In this document: positions 56,896 through 64,000 of the stretch, one piece after another
How positions within the stretch are numbered: position 1 is the stretch's first letter
How the letters are laid out: every line of letters begins with the position of its first letter
NCBI RefSeq assembly: GCF_025215495.1
Contig: NZ_CP104302.1
Span: 3,100,001-3,164,000 of the forward strand
DNA from: Mycolicibacterium brumae
Lineage (GTDB): Bacteria; Actinomycetota; Actinomycetes; Mycobacteriales; Mycobacteriaceae
Direction: 5' to 3'
Length of the DNA: 64,000 nt
Made by a program: the position numbers and the translations under genes
Notes under the pieces: model-generated
The model's input: the letters and a program-made list of their open reading frames with translations, nothing else
The model's database searches: none
What the model was told of the DNA's origin: nothing

Positions 56896-57670
56896 ATGGG
56901 CATTCCGACCGACTTCCAGCACCGTCCCGTGGCGGTGATCGGCGCGGGCACCCTGGGCCGACGCATCGCGTTGATGTTCGCCGGCCGCGGGGGCGAGGTC
57001 CGAATCAGCGACCCGAACGCCGAGGTCGGCGCCGCCGCGGTGGCCTACGTCAACGAGCAGCTCGCGGCGTGGGTGTCCCGGCATGACGGGTTCACCGCCG
57101 GGTCGGCGCGCCACACCGACGACCAGGCGGCCGCCGGACGCCGTCGTCACCTCGAACTCGTCGTCGTATGCCAGTCGGCTGTTCACCGCGGGTCTGCCGA
57201 CCGCGTCGCGGATGTGCAACACGCACTTCTACATGCCGCCCCTGCAGCTCGCGGTCGACGTGATGAGCAACGGCGAAACCTCCGACGAGGTGCTCGATTT
57301 CGTGCTGGCCGCCTTCCCCGACTACGGCCTGTCACCGTTCCTGTGCCACAAGGAGAGCACCGGGTTCATCTTCAACCGGATCTGGGCGGCCATCAAACGC
57401 GAGGCGCTTTCCGTTGTCGCCGAAGGGATTTCCACACCTGAGGACGTCGACGCGATGTGGCGGGTGAACAGCGGCTCCGCGCAGGGACCGTTCCAGATGA
57501 TGGACCACGTCGGCCTGGATGTGGTGCTCGACATCGAGAACCACTATGCCGCGGAGAACCCGAATCTTCCCACCGGACCGCGGGAACTGCTGCACCGCTA
57601 CGTCGACGCCGGCAAGCTCGGCGCGAAATCCGGAGAAGGTTTCTACACCTACCCGAAGGATCCCACGTGA
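56896..57670 (+). pseudogene. 3-hydroxyacyl-CoA dehydrogenase, disrupted by deletion and frameshift
   Basis: The N-terminal frame from ATG 56896 holds the NAD-binding block VAVIGAGTLGRRIALMFAGRG. It continues as family sequence to about 57130 (TAGSARHTDD), then becomes nonsense. From about 57130 another frame resumes true family sequence: PPDAVVTSNSSSYASRL, then SPFLCHKESTGFIFNRI and the C-terminal domain (VDAMWRVNSGSAQGPF) to 57670. About 40 residues that normally link the two (the segment with VxEAVPE) are missing, so the joint is an out-of-frame deletion. The product is probably non-functional unless the break is a sequencing error. The next gene overlaps its stop by GTGA. Confidence 0.8.
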
Positions 57671-58563
57671 CCGAACTGGTGGCGCTGCACCTGGCCCGCA
57701 AGCAGATCCTGGCGGCGCCCACCGACGGCTCACCGGAACGTGTGCTGGTCGACGGCGTCGATCAGTGCCCCGACGGCGTGGTCGTCGACCGCGCGGCCGG
57801 GCACATCTACTGGACCAATATGGGCGCGCCCGACGGTCCCCCGGCGCCGGGCGCCGAGCCGACGTTCCTGGCCGCGAACGGATCCATCGAGCGGGTGGAT
57901 CTCGACGGCTCGAACCGCAGGACCATCGTGCCGGCGGGTGGTTTCACCACCGGCAAGCAACTGACCGCCGACTTCGCCGCCGGCAAGCTCTACTGGTGCG
58001 ACCGGGAAGGCATGGCCGTGCGGCGGTGCAACCTGGACGGCAGCGAGTTGGAGGCCGTGGTGGTCACCGGGAGCGGTCCCGACGACGCCGCGGACGCGCG
58101 AAATCACTGCGTCGGGATTGCCGTGGACACCGCCCGCGGGCTGCTGTACTGGACCCAGAAGGGCGCCCCGAACGCCGGGCAGGGCCGGATCTTCCGCTGC
58201 CCCATCGAGATTCCCGACGGCCAGGACGCGGCGCGCCGCGCCGACGTCGAGTTGCTGTGGGACCAGCTGCCCGAGCCGATCGACCTGGAGTTGCTCGGCG
58301 ACGACCTGCTGTGGACCGACCGTGGCGACCCGCCGGCCGGGAACACACTCAATCGCGGTGTGGTGCAACCGGTTCCCGGATCACACCGGGTGATCTCCGG
58401 CGACTACCAGGAAGCGATCGGGTTGGCCTCGGCCGACGGTGAGCGCTGGTACGTCAGCTCGCTCTACAGCGGCAGGATCCGCGAAGTGAACCTGACAAGC
58501 GGCGCCGAGCGAACCGTGGCCACCCTGGGCGGCGGCGTCACCGGCATCGCCGTGCTCTCTTGA
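57667..58563 (+). CDS. YWTD-type beta-propeller protein (SMP-30/LDL-receptor-like)
   Basis: This 298-residue cytoplasmic protein has repeated propeller blades with YWTD-like motifs: HIYWTNMG, KLYWCDREG, LLYWTQKG and DLLWTDRGD, each about 60 residues apart. Such proteins include lactonase-like SMP-30 relatives and structural propellers; no catalytic set is certain. It starts with a GTG that overlaps the end of the broken dehydrogenase gene (GTGA), so it was in an operon with it and may have taken part in the same hydroxyacid pathway (inference). It ends 1 base before the adenosine deaminase stop. Confidence 0.85.
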   Translation: MTELVALHLARKQILAAPTDGSPERVLVDGVDQCPDGVVVDRAAGHIYWTNMGAPDGPPAPGAEPTFLAANGSIERVDLDGSNRRTIVPAGGFTTGKQLTADFAAGKLYWCDREGMAVRRCNLDGSELEAVVVTGSGPDDAADARNHCVGIAVDTARGLLYWTQKGAPNAGQGRIFRCPIEIPDGQDAARRADVELLWDQLPEPIDLELLGDDLLWTDRGDPPAGNTLNRGVVQPVPGSHRVISGDYQEAIGLASADGERWYVSSLYSGRIREVNLTSGAERTVATLGGGVTGIAVLS

Positions 58564-58564
58564 G

Positions 58565-59650
58565 TCAGCCGGCCAACACCGCGTAGCGGGGCTTGATGAC
58601 GTCGTCGATCAGCGCCAGCCGCTGGTCGAACGGGTAGAACGCGGACTTCATCGCGTTGATGGTGAACCGCTGCAGATCGGTCCAGCCGTAGCCGAACGCC
58701 TCGACCAGCCGGGCCATCTCCTGGCTCAGCGTGGTGTCGCTCATCAGCCGGTTGTCGGTGTTCACGGTCACCCGGAACCGCAGCCGGGCCAGCAGGTCGA
58801 ACGGGTGCTCGGCGATGCTGGCCACCGCGCCGGTCTGCACGTTCGACGACGGGCACATCTCCAGCGGCACCCGGTTGTCCCGGACCAGCGCGGCCAACCG
58901 GCCCAGCCGCCGGCCGCTCGCCGGGTCGTCGGTGATGTCGTCGACGATGCGCACACCGTGCCCCAGCCGATCCGCGCCGCAGAACGCCAGCGCCTCGTGG
59001 ATGGACGGTAGGCCAAAGGCCTCTCCGGCGTGAATGGTGAAGTGCCCGTTGAACTCCCGCATGTGCTCGAACGCGTCCAGGTGCCGGGTCGGCGGGTAGC
59101 CGGCCTCCGCGCCGGCGATGTCGAAGCCGCACACCCCGCGGTCGCGGTAGGCGATGGCCAGCTCGGCGATGTCCAGGGAGCGGGCGGCGTGGCGCATCGC
59201 GGTGACCAGGCAGCGCACCACGATCGGGGTCCCGGCGCTCGCGGCCGCGCGCTGCCCATCGGCGAACCCGGCCAGCACCGCCTCGACGACCTGCTCCAGG
59301 CTCAGGCCCCGCTCCAGGTGCAACTCGGGGGCGAAACGCACCTCGGCGTAGACCACCGAGTCGGCGGCCAGGTCCTCGACGGCCTCGAACGCCACCCGGT
59401 GCAGCGCCTCGGGCGTCTGCATCACCGCGACGGTGTGCGCGAACGGCTCCAGGTAGCGCTCCAGCGATCCGCTGTGCGCGGCCACCCGGAACCAGTCGCC
59501 CAGCGCCGGTCCGGTGTCGGCCGGCAGGTCGGAGTAGCCGACGGCGTCGGCGAGTTCCAGCACGGTCTGCGGCCGCAGCCCGCCGTCGAGGTGGTCGTGC
59601 AGCAGCACCTTCGGCGCGATCCGGATGGTCTCCAGGGTGGGTGCGCTCAT
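58565..59650 (-). CDS. add: Adenosine deaminase
   Basis: This 361-residue zinc enzyme hydrolyses adenosine and deoxyadenosine to inosines, which deoD phosphorolyses. [12 protein letters not shown] at the N-terminus supplies two zinc ligands (the usual HxHLDG reads HDHLDG). [10 protein letters not shown] near residue 203 supplies the catalytic Glu region, DRLGHGVRI near 224 the third ligand and [13 protein letters not shown] near 300 the final Asp. It has an AGGAGG-type site and its ATG overlaps the deoA stop (ATGA). Confidence 0.95.
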   Translation of the reverse strand: MSAPTLETIRIAPKVLLHDHLDGGLRPQTVLELADAVGYSDLPADTGPALGDWFRVAAHSGSLERYLEPFAHTVAVMQTPEALHRVAFEAVEDLAADSVVYAEVRFAPELHLERGLSLEQVVEAVLAGFADGQRAAASAGTPIVVRCLVTAMRHAARSLDIAELAIAYRDRGVCGFDIAGAEAGYPPTRHLDAFEHMREFNGHFTIHAGEAFGLPSIHEALAFCGADRLGHGVRIVDDITDDPASGRRLGRLAALVRDNRVPLEMCPSSNVQTGAVASIAEHPFDLLARLRFRVTVNTDNRLMSDTTLSQEMARLVEAFGYGWTDLQRFTINAMKSAFYPFDQRLALIDDVIKPRYAVLAG

Positions 59651-60951
59651 GACTTCTCCTCCTCGACCCGGCCCAGGATCAGTTTCCTCGGCGGTGGTGG
59701 GCGCTGTCCGACCGTCCAGGCGCCGTCCAGTTCGGCCAGCGCCGGGCCGAGTTTCTCGGCAGTGTCGGTGAACAAGGTGAACAGCGGTTGTCCGGCGGAC
59801 ACCGGTTCGCCGGGGCGGCGGTGAATCTCCAGGCCCGCGCCGGCCTGCACGGCCGCGCCTGGAACTGTCCGGCCCGCGCCGAGCCGCCAGACCGCCATGC
59901 CGACCGCGAGGGCGTCGATGTCGCCCATCACCCCGGCTTCGCCCGCCGTGACGGTTTCCCGGCACGCCCCGATCGGCAGCGCCGCGTCCGGGTCGCCACC
60001 CTGGGCGCGGATCAGCGCGCGGTAGGCGTCCATCGCGGAGCCGTCGGCCAGGGTGTCGGCGGGGTCGCGGCCGTCGAGGCCGGCCAGATCCAGCATCTCC
60101 GCGGCCAGCGCCAGGGTCAGCTCCACCACGTCGTCGGGCCCGCCGCCGGCGAGCACCTCGACGGATTCGGCGATCTCGACGGCGTTGCCGACCATCCGCC
60201 CGAGCGGGACGGACATGTCGGTGAGCAGGGCGCGGGTCGGCACCCCGTAGCCGGCGCCGAGTTCGACCATGGTGGCTGCCAGCGCGGCGGCTTCCTCCGG
60301 GTCGGTGAGGAACGCCCCAGAGCCGGATTTGACGTCCAGCACCAGCGATTCGGCGCCCTCGGCGAGTTTCTTGCTCATGATCGACGAGGCGATCAGCGGC
60401 AGCGAATCGACGGTGGCGGTGATGTCGCGCAGCGCATAGAGCTTGCGGTCGGCCGGGGCGAGCTCGCCGGCGGCGAAGATGGCCGCCCCGACCTGCCCCA
60501 GCTGCGCCCGGATGGCGGCGACGCTGAGCTCGCCGGAGAACCCGGGGATGGACTCCAGTTTGTCCAGCGTGCCACCGGTGTGCCCGAGGCCGCGTCCGGA
60601 GGCCTGCGGCACCGTCCCGCCGCAGGCGACGATGATCGGCGCCAGCGGGATGGTGATCTTGTCGCCCACCCCGCCGGTGGAGTGCTTGTCGACCAGCCGG
60701 ACCCGGGCGCCGTCGCGGCGCAGGTCGGAGAAGTCCAGCCGCGGTCCGGAGTTGATCATCGCGGCGGTCCAGCGGGTGATCTCCCCGCCGGTCATGCCGC
60801 GCAGGAAGATCGCCATCAGCAGGGCGGCCATCTGCTCGTCGCCGACCTCGCCGCGGGTGTAGGCGCCGATCACCCAATCGATGGCGTCGTCCGACAGTCG
60901 CCCGCCGTCGCGCTTGGCCTTGATGACCGTCGGCGCGTCGAATCCCGTCAT
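59647..60951 (-). CDS. deoA: Thymidine phosphorylase
   Basis: This 434-residue enzyme of pyrimidine nucleoside salvage splits thymidine with phosphate. [20 protein letters not shown] and [14 protein letters not shown] are the N-terminal helical blocks. [13 protein letters not shown] near residue 83 binds phosphate, [20 protein letters not shown] near 116 is the signature and [12 protein letters not shown] near 188 the pyrimidine site. I start at ATG 60951 (MTGFDAP). ATG 61005, overlapping the cdd stop, would add 18 residues ([13 protein letters not shown]...) and cannot be excluded. Confidence 0.93.
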   Translation of the reverse strand: MTGFDAPTVIKAKRDGGRLSDDAIDWVIGAYTRGEVGDEQMAALLMAIFLRGMTGGEITRWTAAMINSGPRLDFSDLRRDGARVRLVDKHSTGGVGDKITIPLAPIIVACGGTVPQASGRGLGHTGGTLDKLESIPGFSGELSVAAIRAQLGQVGAAIFAAGELAPADRKLYALRDITATVDSLPLIASSIMSKKLAEGAESLVLDVKSGSGAFLTDPEEAAALAATMVELGAGYGVPTRALLTDMSVPLGRMVGNAVEIAESVEVLAGGGPDDVVELTLALAAEMLDLAGLDGRDPADTLADGSAMDAYRALIRAQGGDPDAALPIGACRETVTAGEAGVMGDIDALAVGMAVWRLGAGRTVPGAAVQAGAGLEIHRRPGEPVSAGQPLFTLFTDTAEKLGPALAELDGAWTVGQRPPPPRKLILGRVEEEKS

Positions 60952-61001
60952 CAGCTCCGCCCTCTGTCCGCCTCGTTCGCTCGCGGAAAAGCATTGCTCG
61001 C

Positions 61002-61421
61002 TCATCGGCGGGCCACCCGGGCCAGGTCGTCGGGGCCGAACGCCTCGGGCAGCAACTCCCCGAGCGGCCGGGGCCCGGCGGGGGTGTCGATCAGCAGGTC
61101 CGGGCCGCCGTGCTCGTAAAGCACTTGGCGGCAGCGCCCACACGGCAGCAGCGCGTGTCCGTCGGCGTCCACGCAGGCCAGCGCCAGCAGGCGTCGGCTG
61201 CCCTCGCCGGCAAACAACGCGCAGACCACGGCGCACTCGGCGCACAGGCCCAAACCATATGAGACATTCTCCACATTGGTCCCAGTGACCACACGGCCGT
61301 CGGCTGCCAGTGCGGCCGCGCCGACCGGGAACGCCGAATACGGCGCGTACGCCCGCGTTGAGGCTTGGATTGCGTTGTCCCGCAATACTTTCCAGTCGAT
61401 CGATGGATCGGTTCCGGTCAT
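61002..61421 (-). CDS. cdd: Cytidine deaminase
   Basis: This 139-residue zinc enzyme deaminates cytidine and deoxycytidine. [30 protein letters not shown] (zinc Cys and catalytic Glu near residue 58) and [12 protein letters not shown] (two zinc cysteines near 93) are complete, the all-Cys tetrameric type. ATG 61421 has GGAG 6 bases upstream. It heads the cdd-deoA-add operon and diverges from sdhC. Confidence 0.95.
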   Translation of the reverse strand: MTGTDPSIDWKVLRDNAIQASTRAYAPYSAFPVGAAALAADGRVVTGTNVENVSYGLGLCAECAVVCALFAGEGSRRLLALACVDADGHALLPCGRCRQVLYEHGGPDLLIDTPAGPRPLGELLPEAFGPDDLARVARR

Positions 61422-61473
61422 CGGTCGCTCCGCTCTGAATGCATTCCGAGCGCGCATGCTACGCGCGGGTAAT

Positions 61474-61492
61474 AAAGGGTAGGCAAACCTTT
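61474..61492 (+). promoter_or_regulatory. Candidate iron box and promoter before sdhC
   Basis: AAAGGGTAGGCAAACCTTT matches 13 of 19 iron-box positions and is itself a dyad (AAAGG...CCTTT). TTGACG at 61497-61502 with a possible -10 around 61519 follows. A second promoter-like set, TTGGTT near 61531 with TTAGAG near 61555, lies beside a GTTGG-CCAAC dyad. The 251 bases between cdd and sdhC hold no gene I can support. Confidence 0.35.
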
Positions 61493-61672
61493 TCCCTTGA
61501 CGCCCAGGTAGATAGACATATCCATTCGGTTGGTTACTGGCCAACGAAAAGGATTAGAGTCCAACAGACGGTTGTTCCGGACATCAAGCCCTCGCGCCGG
61601 AAATCTCGCGAACACCGCCTCGCCGGCCCGGGCAGCCCCGACCGGCGACCACCGATGACGTTGGAGGCGCTG

Positions 61673-62089
61673 ATGACAACAGCGGCACCGGCCGAGCCCG
61701 CAAAGGCGGGCCCCCGACGCCGACGCACCCTGTATCGCGGCGATCCGGGCATGTGGTCCTGGGTCCTGCACCGCATCACGGGTGCGACCATCTTCTTCTT
61801 CCTGGTCGTGCATGTGCTCGACACCGCCCTGGTCCGGGTCAGCCCGGAGGCCTACAACGCCGTCGTCGCGACCTACAAGACCATCCCCGTCGGCCTGATG
61901 GAGATCGGCCTGGTCGCCGCCGTGCTGTTCCACGCGTTCAACGGTATCCGGCTCATCCTGATCGACTTCTGGGCCGAGGGTCCGCGTCACCAGAAGAAGA
62001 TGCTCGTCATCGTGGCGGCGGTCTGGCTGCTGCTGATGGTGCCGGCGCTGGTCACCCTCGGAATGCACATGGCAGAAAGGTTCCTCTAA
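61673..62089 (+). CDS. sdhC: Succinate dehydrogenase cytochrome b556 subunit SdhC
   Basis: This 138-residue membrane anchor has three helices (about residues 42-62, 77-97 and 110-130). RRTLYRGDPGMWSWVLHRITG precedes helix 1, whose VVHVLD contains a possible haem or quinone His; LFHAFNGIR lies in helix 2. The open frame runs from 61439, but ATG 61673 has GGAGG 5 bases upstream and matches mycobacterial SdhC. It is the first gene of sdhCDA(B), complex II of respiration. Confidence 0.93.
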   Translation: MTTAAPAEPAKAGPRRRRTLYRGDPGMWSWVLHRITGATIFFFLVVHVLDTALVRVSPEAYNAVVATYKTIPVGLMEIGLVAAVLFHAFNGIRLILIDFWAEGPRHQKKMLVIVAAVWLLLMVPALVTLGMHMAERFL

Positions 62090-62557
62090 ATGAGCACGCC
62101 GTGGAGCCCGCATCACCGCGAGGGCCGCATCGCCCCGGTGCTGGAGAAGGAATTCGACCGGCCGGCCGCTCTGGACCACCCGCGCGCCCCGCGCAAACCG
62201 CGCGGCATCCCGTACTTCGAGAAGTACGCGTGGCTGTTCATGCGGTTCTCCGGGGTCGCCCTGGTCTTCCTGGTCATCGGCCACCTGTTCATCATGCTGA
62301 TGTGGTCCGACGGCGTGTACCGGATCGACTTCAACTACGTCGCCGAGCGCTGGGCCTCGCCGTTCTGGCAGATCTGGGACATGTCGCTGCTGTGGCTGGC
62401 GATGGTGCACGGCGCCAACGGCATGCGCACCATCATCGGCGACTACGCCCGCAAGAACACCACCAAGTTCTGGCTGAACTCGGTGTTGCTGCTGGTCACC
62501 GGCTTCACCTTGGTGCTGGGCAGCTACGTCCTGGTGACGTTCAACCCGAACATCTAA
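62090..62557 (+). CDS. sdhD: Succinate dehydrogenase membrane anchor SdhD
   Basis: This 155-residue membrane subunit begins right after the sdhC stop. Three helices follow a polar N-terminus (about residues 52-72, 95-113 and 128-150). VIGHLFIMLM has a haem-ligand candidate His and LAMVHGANGMRTIIGDY is the conserved quinone-side block. It anchors SdhA-SdhB and passes electrons to menaquinone. Confidence 0.92.
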   Translation: MSTPWSPHHREGRIAPVLEKEFDRPAALDHPRAPRKPRGIPYFEKYAWLFMRFSGVALVFLVIGHLFIMLMWSDGVYRIDFNYVAERWASPFWQIWDMSLLWLAMVHGANGMRTIIGDYARKNTTKFWLNSVLLLVTGFTLVLGSYVLVTFNPNI

Positions 62558-62576
62558 CCCTCGGAGGGGACACTCG

Positions 62577-64000
62577 ATGATCCAGGAACACCGCTACGAC
62601 GTCGTCATCGTGGGCGCCGGAGGCGCCGGGATGCGCGCCGCCGTGGAGGCCGGCCCCCGGGTCCGCACCGCCGTGCTGACCAAGCTCTACCCGACCCGCA
62701 GCCACACCGGCGCGGCCCAGGGCGGCATGTGCGCCGCGCTGGCGAATGTCGAGGAAGACAACTGGGAGTGGCACACCTTCGACACCGTCAAGGGTGGCGA
62801 TTACCTCGCCGACCAGGACGCCGTCGAGATCATGTGCAAGGAAGCCATCGACGCGGTGCTGGACCTGGAGAAGATGGGGATGCCGTTCAACCGCACCCCC
62901 GAGGGCCGCATCGACCAGCGCCGATTCGGCGGCCACACCCGTGACCACGGCAAGGCCCCGGTGCGCCGGGCCTGTTACGCCGCCGACCGCACCGGCCACA
63001 TGATCCTGCAGACGCTGTACCAAAACTGCGTCAAGCACGACGTGCAGTTCTTCAACGAGTTCTACGCGCTGGACCTGGTGCTCACCGACACCCCGTCCGG
63101 CCCGGTGGCCACCGGCGTCATCGCCTACGAGCTCGCCACCGGCGACATCCACATCTTCGCCGCCAAGGCGATCGTGTTCGCCACCGGCGGGTCGGGCCGG
63201 ATGTACAAGACCACCTCCAACGCGCACACTCTGACCGGCGACGGCCTGGGCATCGTGTTCCGCAAGGGACTGCCGCTGGAGGACATGGAGTTCCACCAGT
63301 TCCACCCGACCGGCCTGGCCGGACTGGGCATCCTGATCTCCGAGGCGGTGCGCGGCGAGGGCGGCCGCCTGCTCAACGCCGACGGCGAGCGGTTCATGGA
63401 GCGCTACGCCCCCACCATCGTCGATCTGGCCCCCCGCGACATCGTGGCCCGCTCGATGGTGCTGGAAGTGCTCGAAGGCCGCGGCGCCGGGCCGAACAAG
63501 GACTACGTCTACATCGACGTGCGCCACCTCGGCGAGGACGTGCTGGAGGCCAAACTCCCCGACATCACCGAGTTCGCCCGCACCTACCTCGGCGTCGACC
63601 CCGTCACCGAACTGGTGCCGGTCTACCCGACCTGCCACTACGTGATGGGTGGCATCCCCACCAACGTGGCCGGACAGGTGTTGCGCGACAACAACAATGT
63701 CGTGCCGGGCCTGTACGCGGCCGGCGAGTGCGCCTGCGTCTCGGTGCACGGCGCGAACCGGCTTGGCACCAACTCGCTGCTGGACATCAACGTGTTCGGC
63801 CGCCGGGCCGGCATCGCGGCGGCGAAGTACGCCGAGAGCCACGACTTCGTCGAGATGCCGCCGGAACCGGCCGACATGGTCATCAACTGGGTCGGCGACA
63901 TCCTCAGCGACCACGGCCACGAGCGGGTCGCCGACATCCGGACCGCCCTGCAGCAGTCGATGGACAACAACGCCGCGGTGTTCCGCACCGAGGAGACCCT
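62577..64000 (+). CDS. sdhA: Succinate dehydrogenase flavoprotein SdhA (cut by window end)
   Basis: About 474 residues are visible; the 3' end is outside the window. The flavoprotein oxidises succinate to fumarate with covalently bound FAD. DVVIVGAGGAGMRAAVEA binds FAD, SHTGAAQGGMCAAL near residue 42 contains the His that links flavin, HQFHPTGLAG near 242 and SEAVRGEGGRLLN near 258 hold active-site residues, and CHYVMGGIPTN near 353 and LYAAGECACVSVHGANRLG near 379 are typical. GGAGGGGA precedes the ATG at 62577. sdhB probably follows. Confidence 0.96.
   Translation, partial: MIQEHRYDVVIVGAGGAGMRAAVEAGPRVRTAVLTKLYPTRSHTGAAQGGMCAALANVEEDNWEWHTFDTVKGGDYLADQDAVEIMCKEAIDAVLDLEKMGMPFNRTPEGRIDQRRFGGHTRDHGKAPVRRACYAADRTGHMILQTLYQNCVKHDVQFFNEFYALDLVLTDTPSGPVATGVIAYELATGDIHIFAAKAIVFATGGSGRMYKTTSNAHTLTGDGLGIVFRKGLPLEDMEFHQFHPTGLAGLGILISEAVRGEGGRLLNADGERFMERYAPTIVDLAPRDIVARSMVLEVLEGRGAGPNKDYVYIDVRHLGEDVLEAKLPDITEFARTYLGVDPVTELVPVYPTCHYVMGGIPTNVAGQVLRDNNNVVPGLYAAGECACVSVHGANRLGTNSLLDINVFGRRAGIAAAKYAESHDFVEMPPEPADMVINWVGDILSDHGHERVADIRTALQQSMDNNAAVFRTEET

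Overview
The window is a 64-kb piece of a mycobacterial chromosome: very high G+C, dense, with many 4-base ATGA/GTGA gene overlaps. Most genes match, in recognisable order, the Mycobacterium tuberculosis stretch from about Rv3253c to Rv3318 (permease, manA, pmmA, whiB2, fbiAB, wbbL1, rmlD, birA, fadE25, purEK, accD5, accA3, lhr, nei, glpD2, lpdA, amiA1, deoD, upp, add, deoA, cdd, sdhCDA). Several genes sit where that species has none (mdh, feoAB, a giant P-type ATPase, a DUF559 protein, a DesA3-type desaturase pair) and some neighbours are missing (no second amidohydrolase amiB1, no pmmB). This suggests a non-tuberculous mycobacterium. Species cannot be fixed from sequence alone.

Layout. 1-280: a cluster of 20-bp repeats in two opposed arms. 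0.28-6 kb: amino-acid permease and the mannose-phosphate operon (pmmA, TobH-like gene, manA). 6-10.2 kb: degenerate zincin, whiB2 with a long regulatory leader, coenzyme F420 genes fbiA-fbiB and a NUDIX gene. 10.2-14.6 kb: cell-wall sugar genes (manB, wbbL1, rmlD) and an LCP ligase. 15.4-26.6 kb: an acyl-CoA carboxylase neighbourhood (birA, accD5, accE5, accA3) interleaved with purE/purK, fadE25, GtrA and PH-domain membrane proteins, maf and a sulfurtransferase/SufE pair. 26.6-37.6 kb: mdh, a PASTA protein, a membrane-anchored Mrr-like nuclease, feoA-feoB-NifU behind a possible IdeR box, a 1496-residue P-type ATPase, a 42-codon leaderless gene and a Lys/Ala-rich protein. 37.7-44.1 kb: DUF559 gene between short direct repeats, lhr and nei. 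44.1-47.4 kb: desaturase and its reductase, divergent from a FabR/DesT-like regulator. 47.4-61.4 kb: pseudouridine synthase, glpD2, lpdA, amiA1, nucleoside salvage genes (deoD, upp, add, deoA, cdd) and a broken hydroxyacyl-CoA dehydrogenase gene. 61.6 kb to the end: sdhC, sdhD and truncated sdhA.

How the genes work together. PmmA, ManA and ManB turn fructose-6-phosphate into GDP-mannose. RmlD and WbbL1 build the rhamnosyl linker of arabinogalactan, which an LCP protein joins to peptidoglycan. BirA biotinylates AccA3, which works with AccD5/AccE5 to carboxylate acyl-CoAs for lipid synthesis. The desaturase, reductase and TetR protein form a likely self-contained membrane-lipid control unit. 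Add, DeoD, Cdd, DeoA and Upp are nucleoside and base salvage. 

Many genes have a TANNNT -10 hexamer 6-7 bases before the start codon, the signature of leaderless mycobacterial mRNAs. I used it to choose several starts. I found no tRNA, rRNA, CRISPR array, prophage or complete insertion sequence. The most unusual items are the tandem pseudo-ATPase/ATPase protein, the 42-codon leaderless gene beside it, the terminal repeat cluster, the DesT-like operators, and possible iron boxes before feoA and sdhC.
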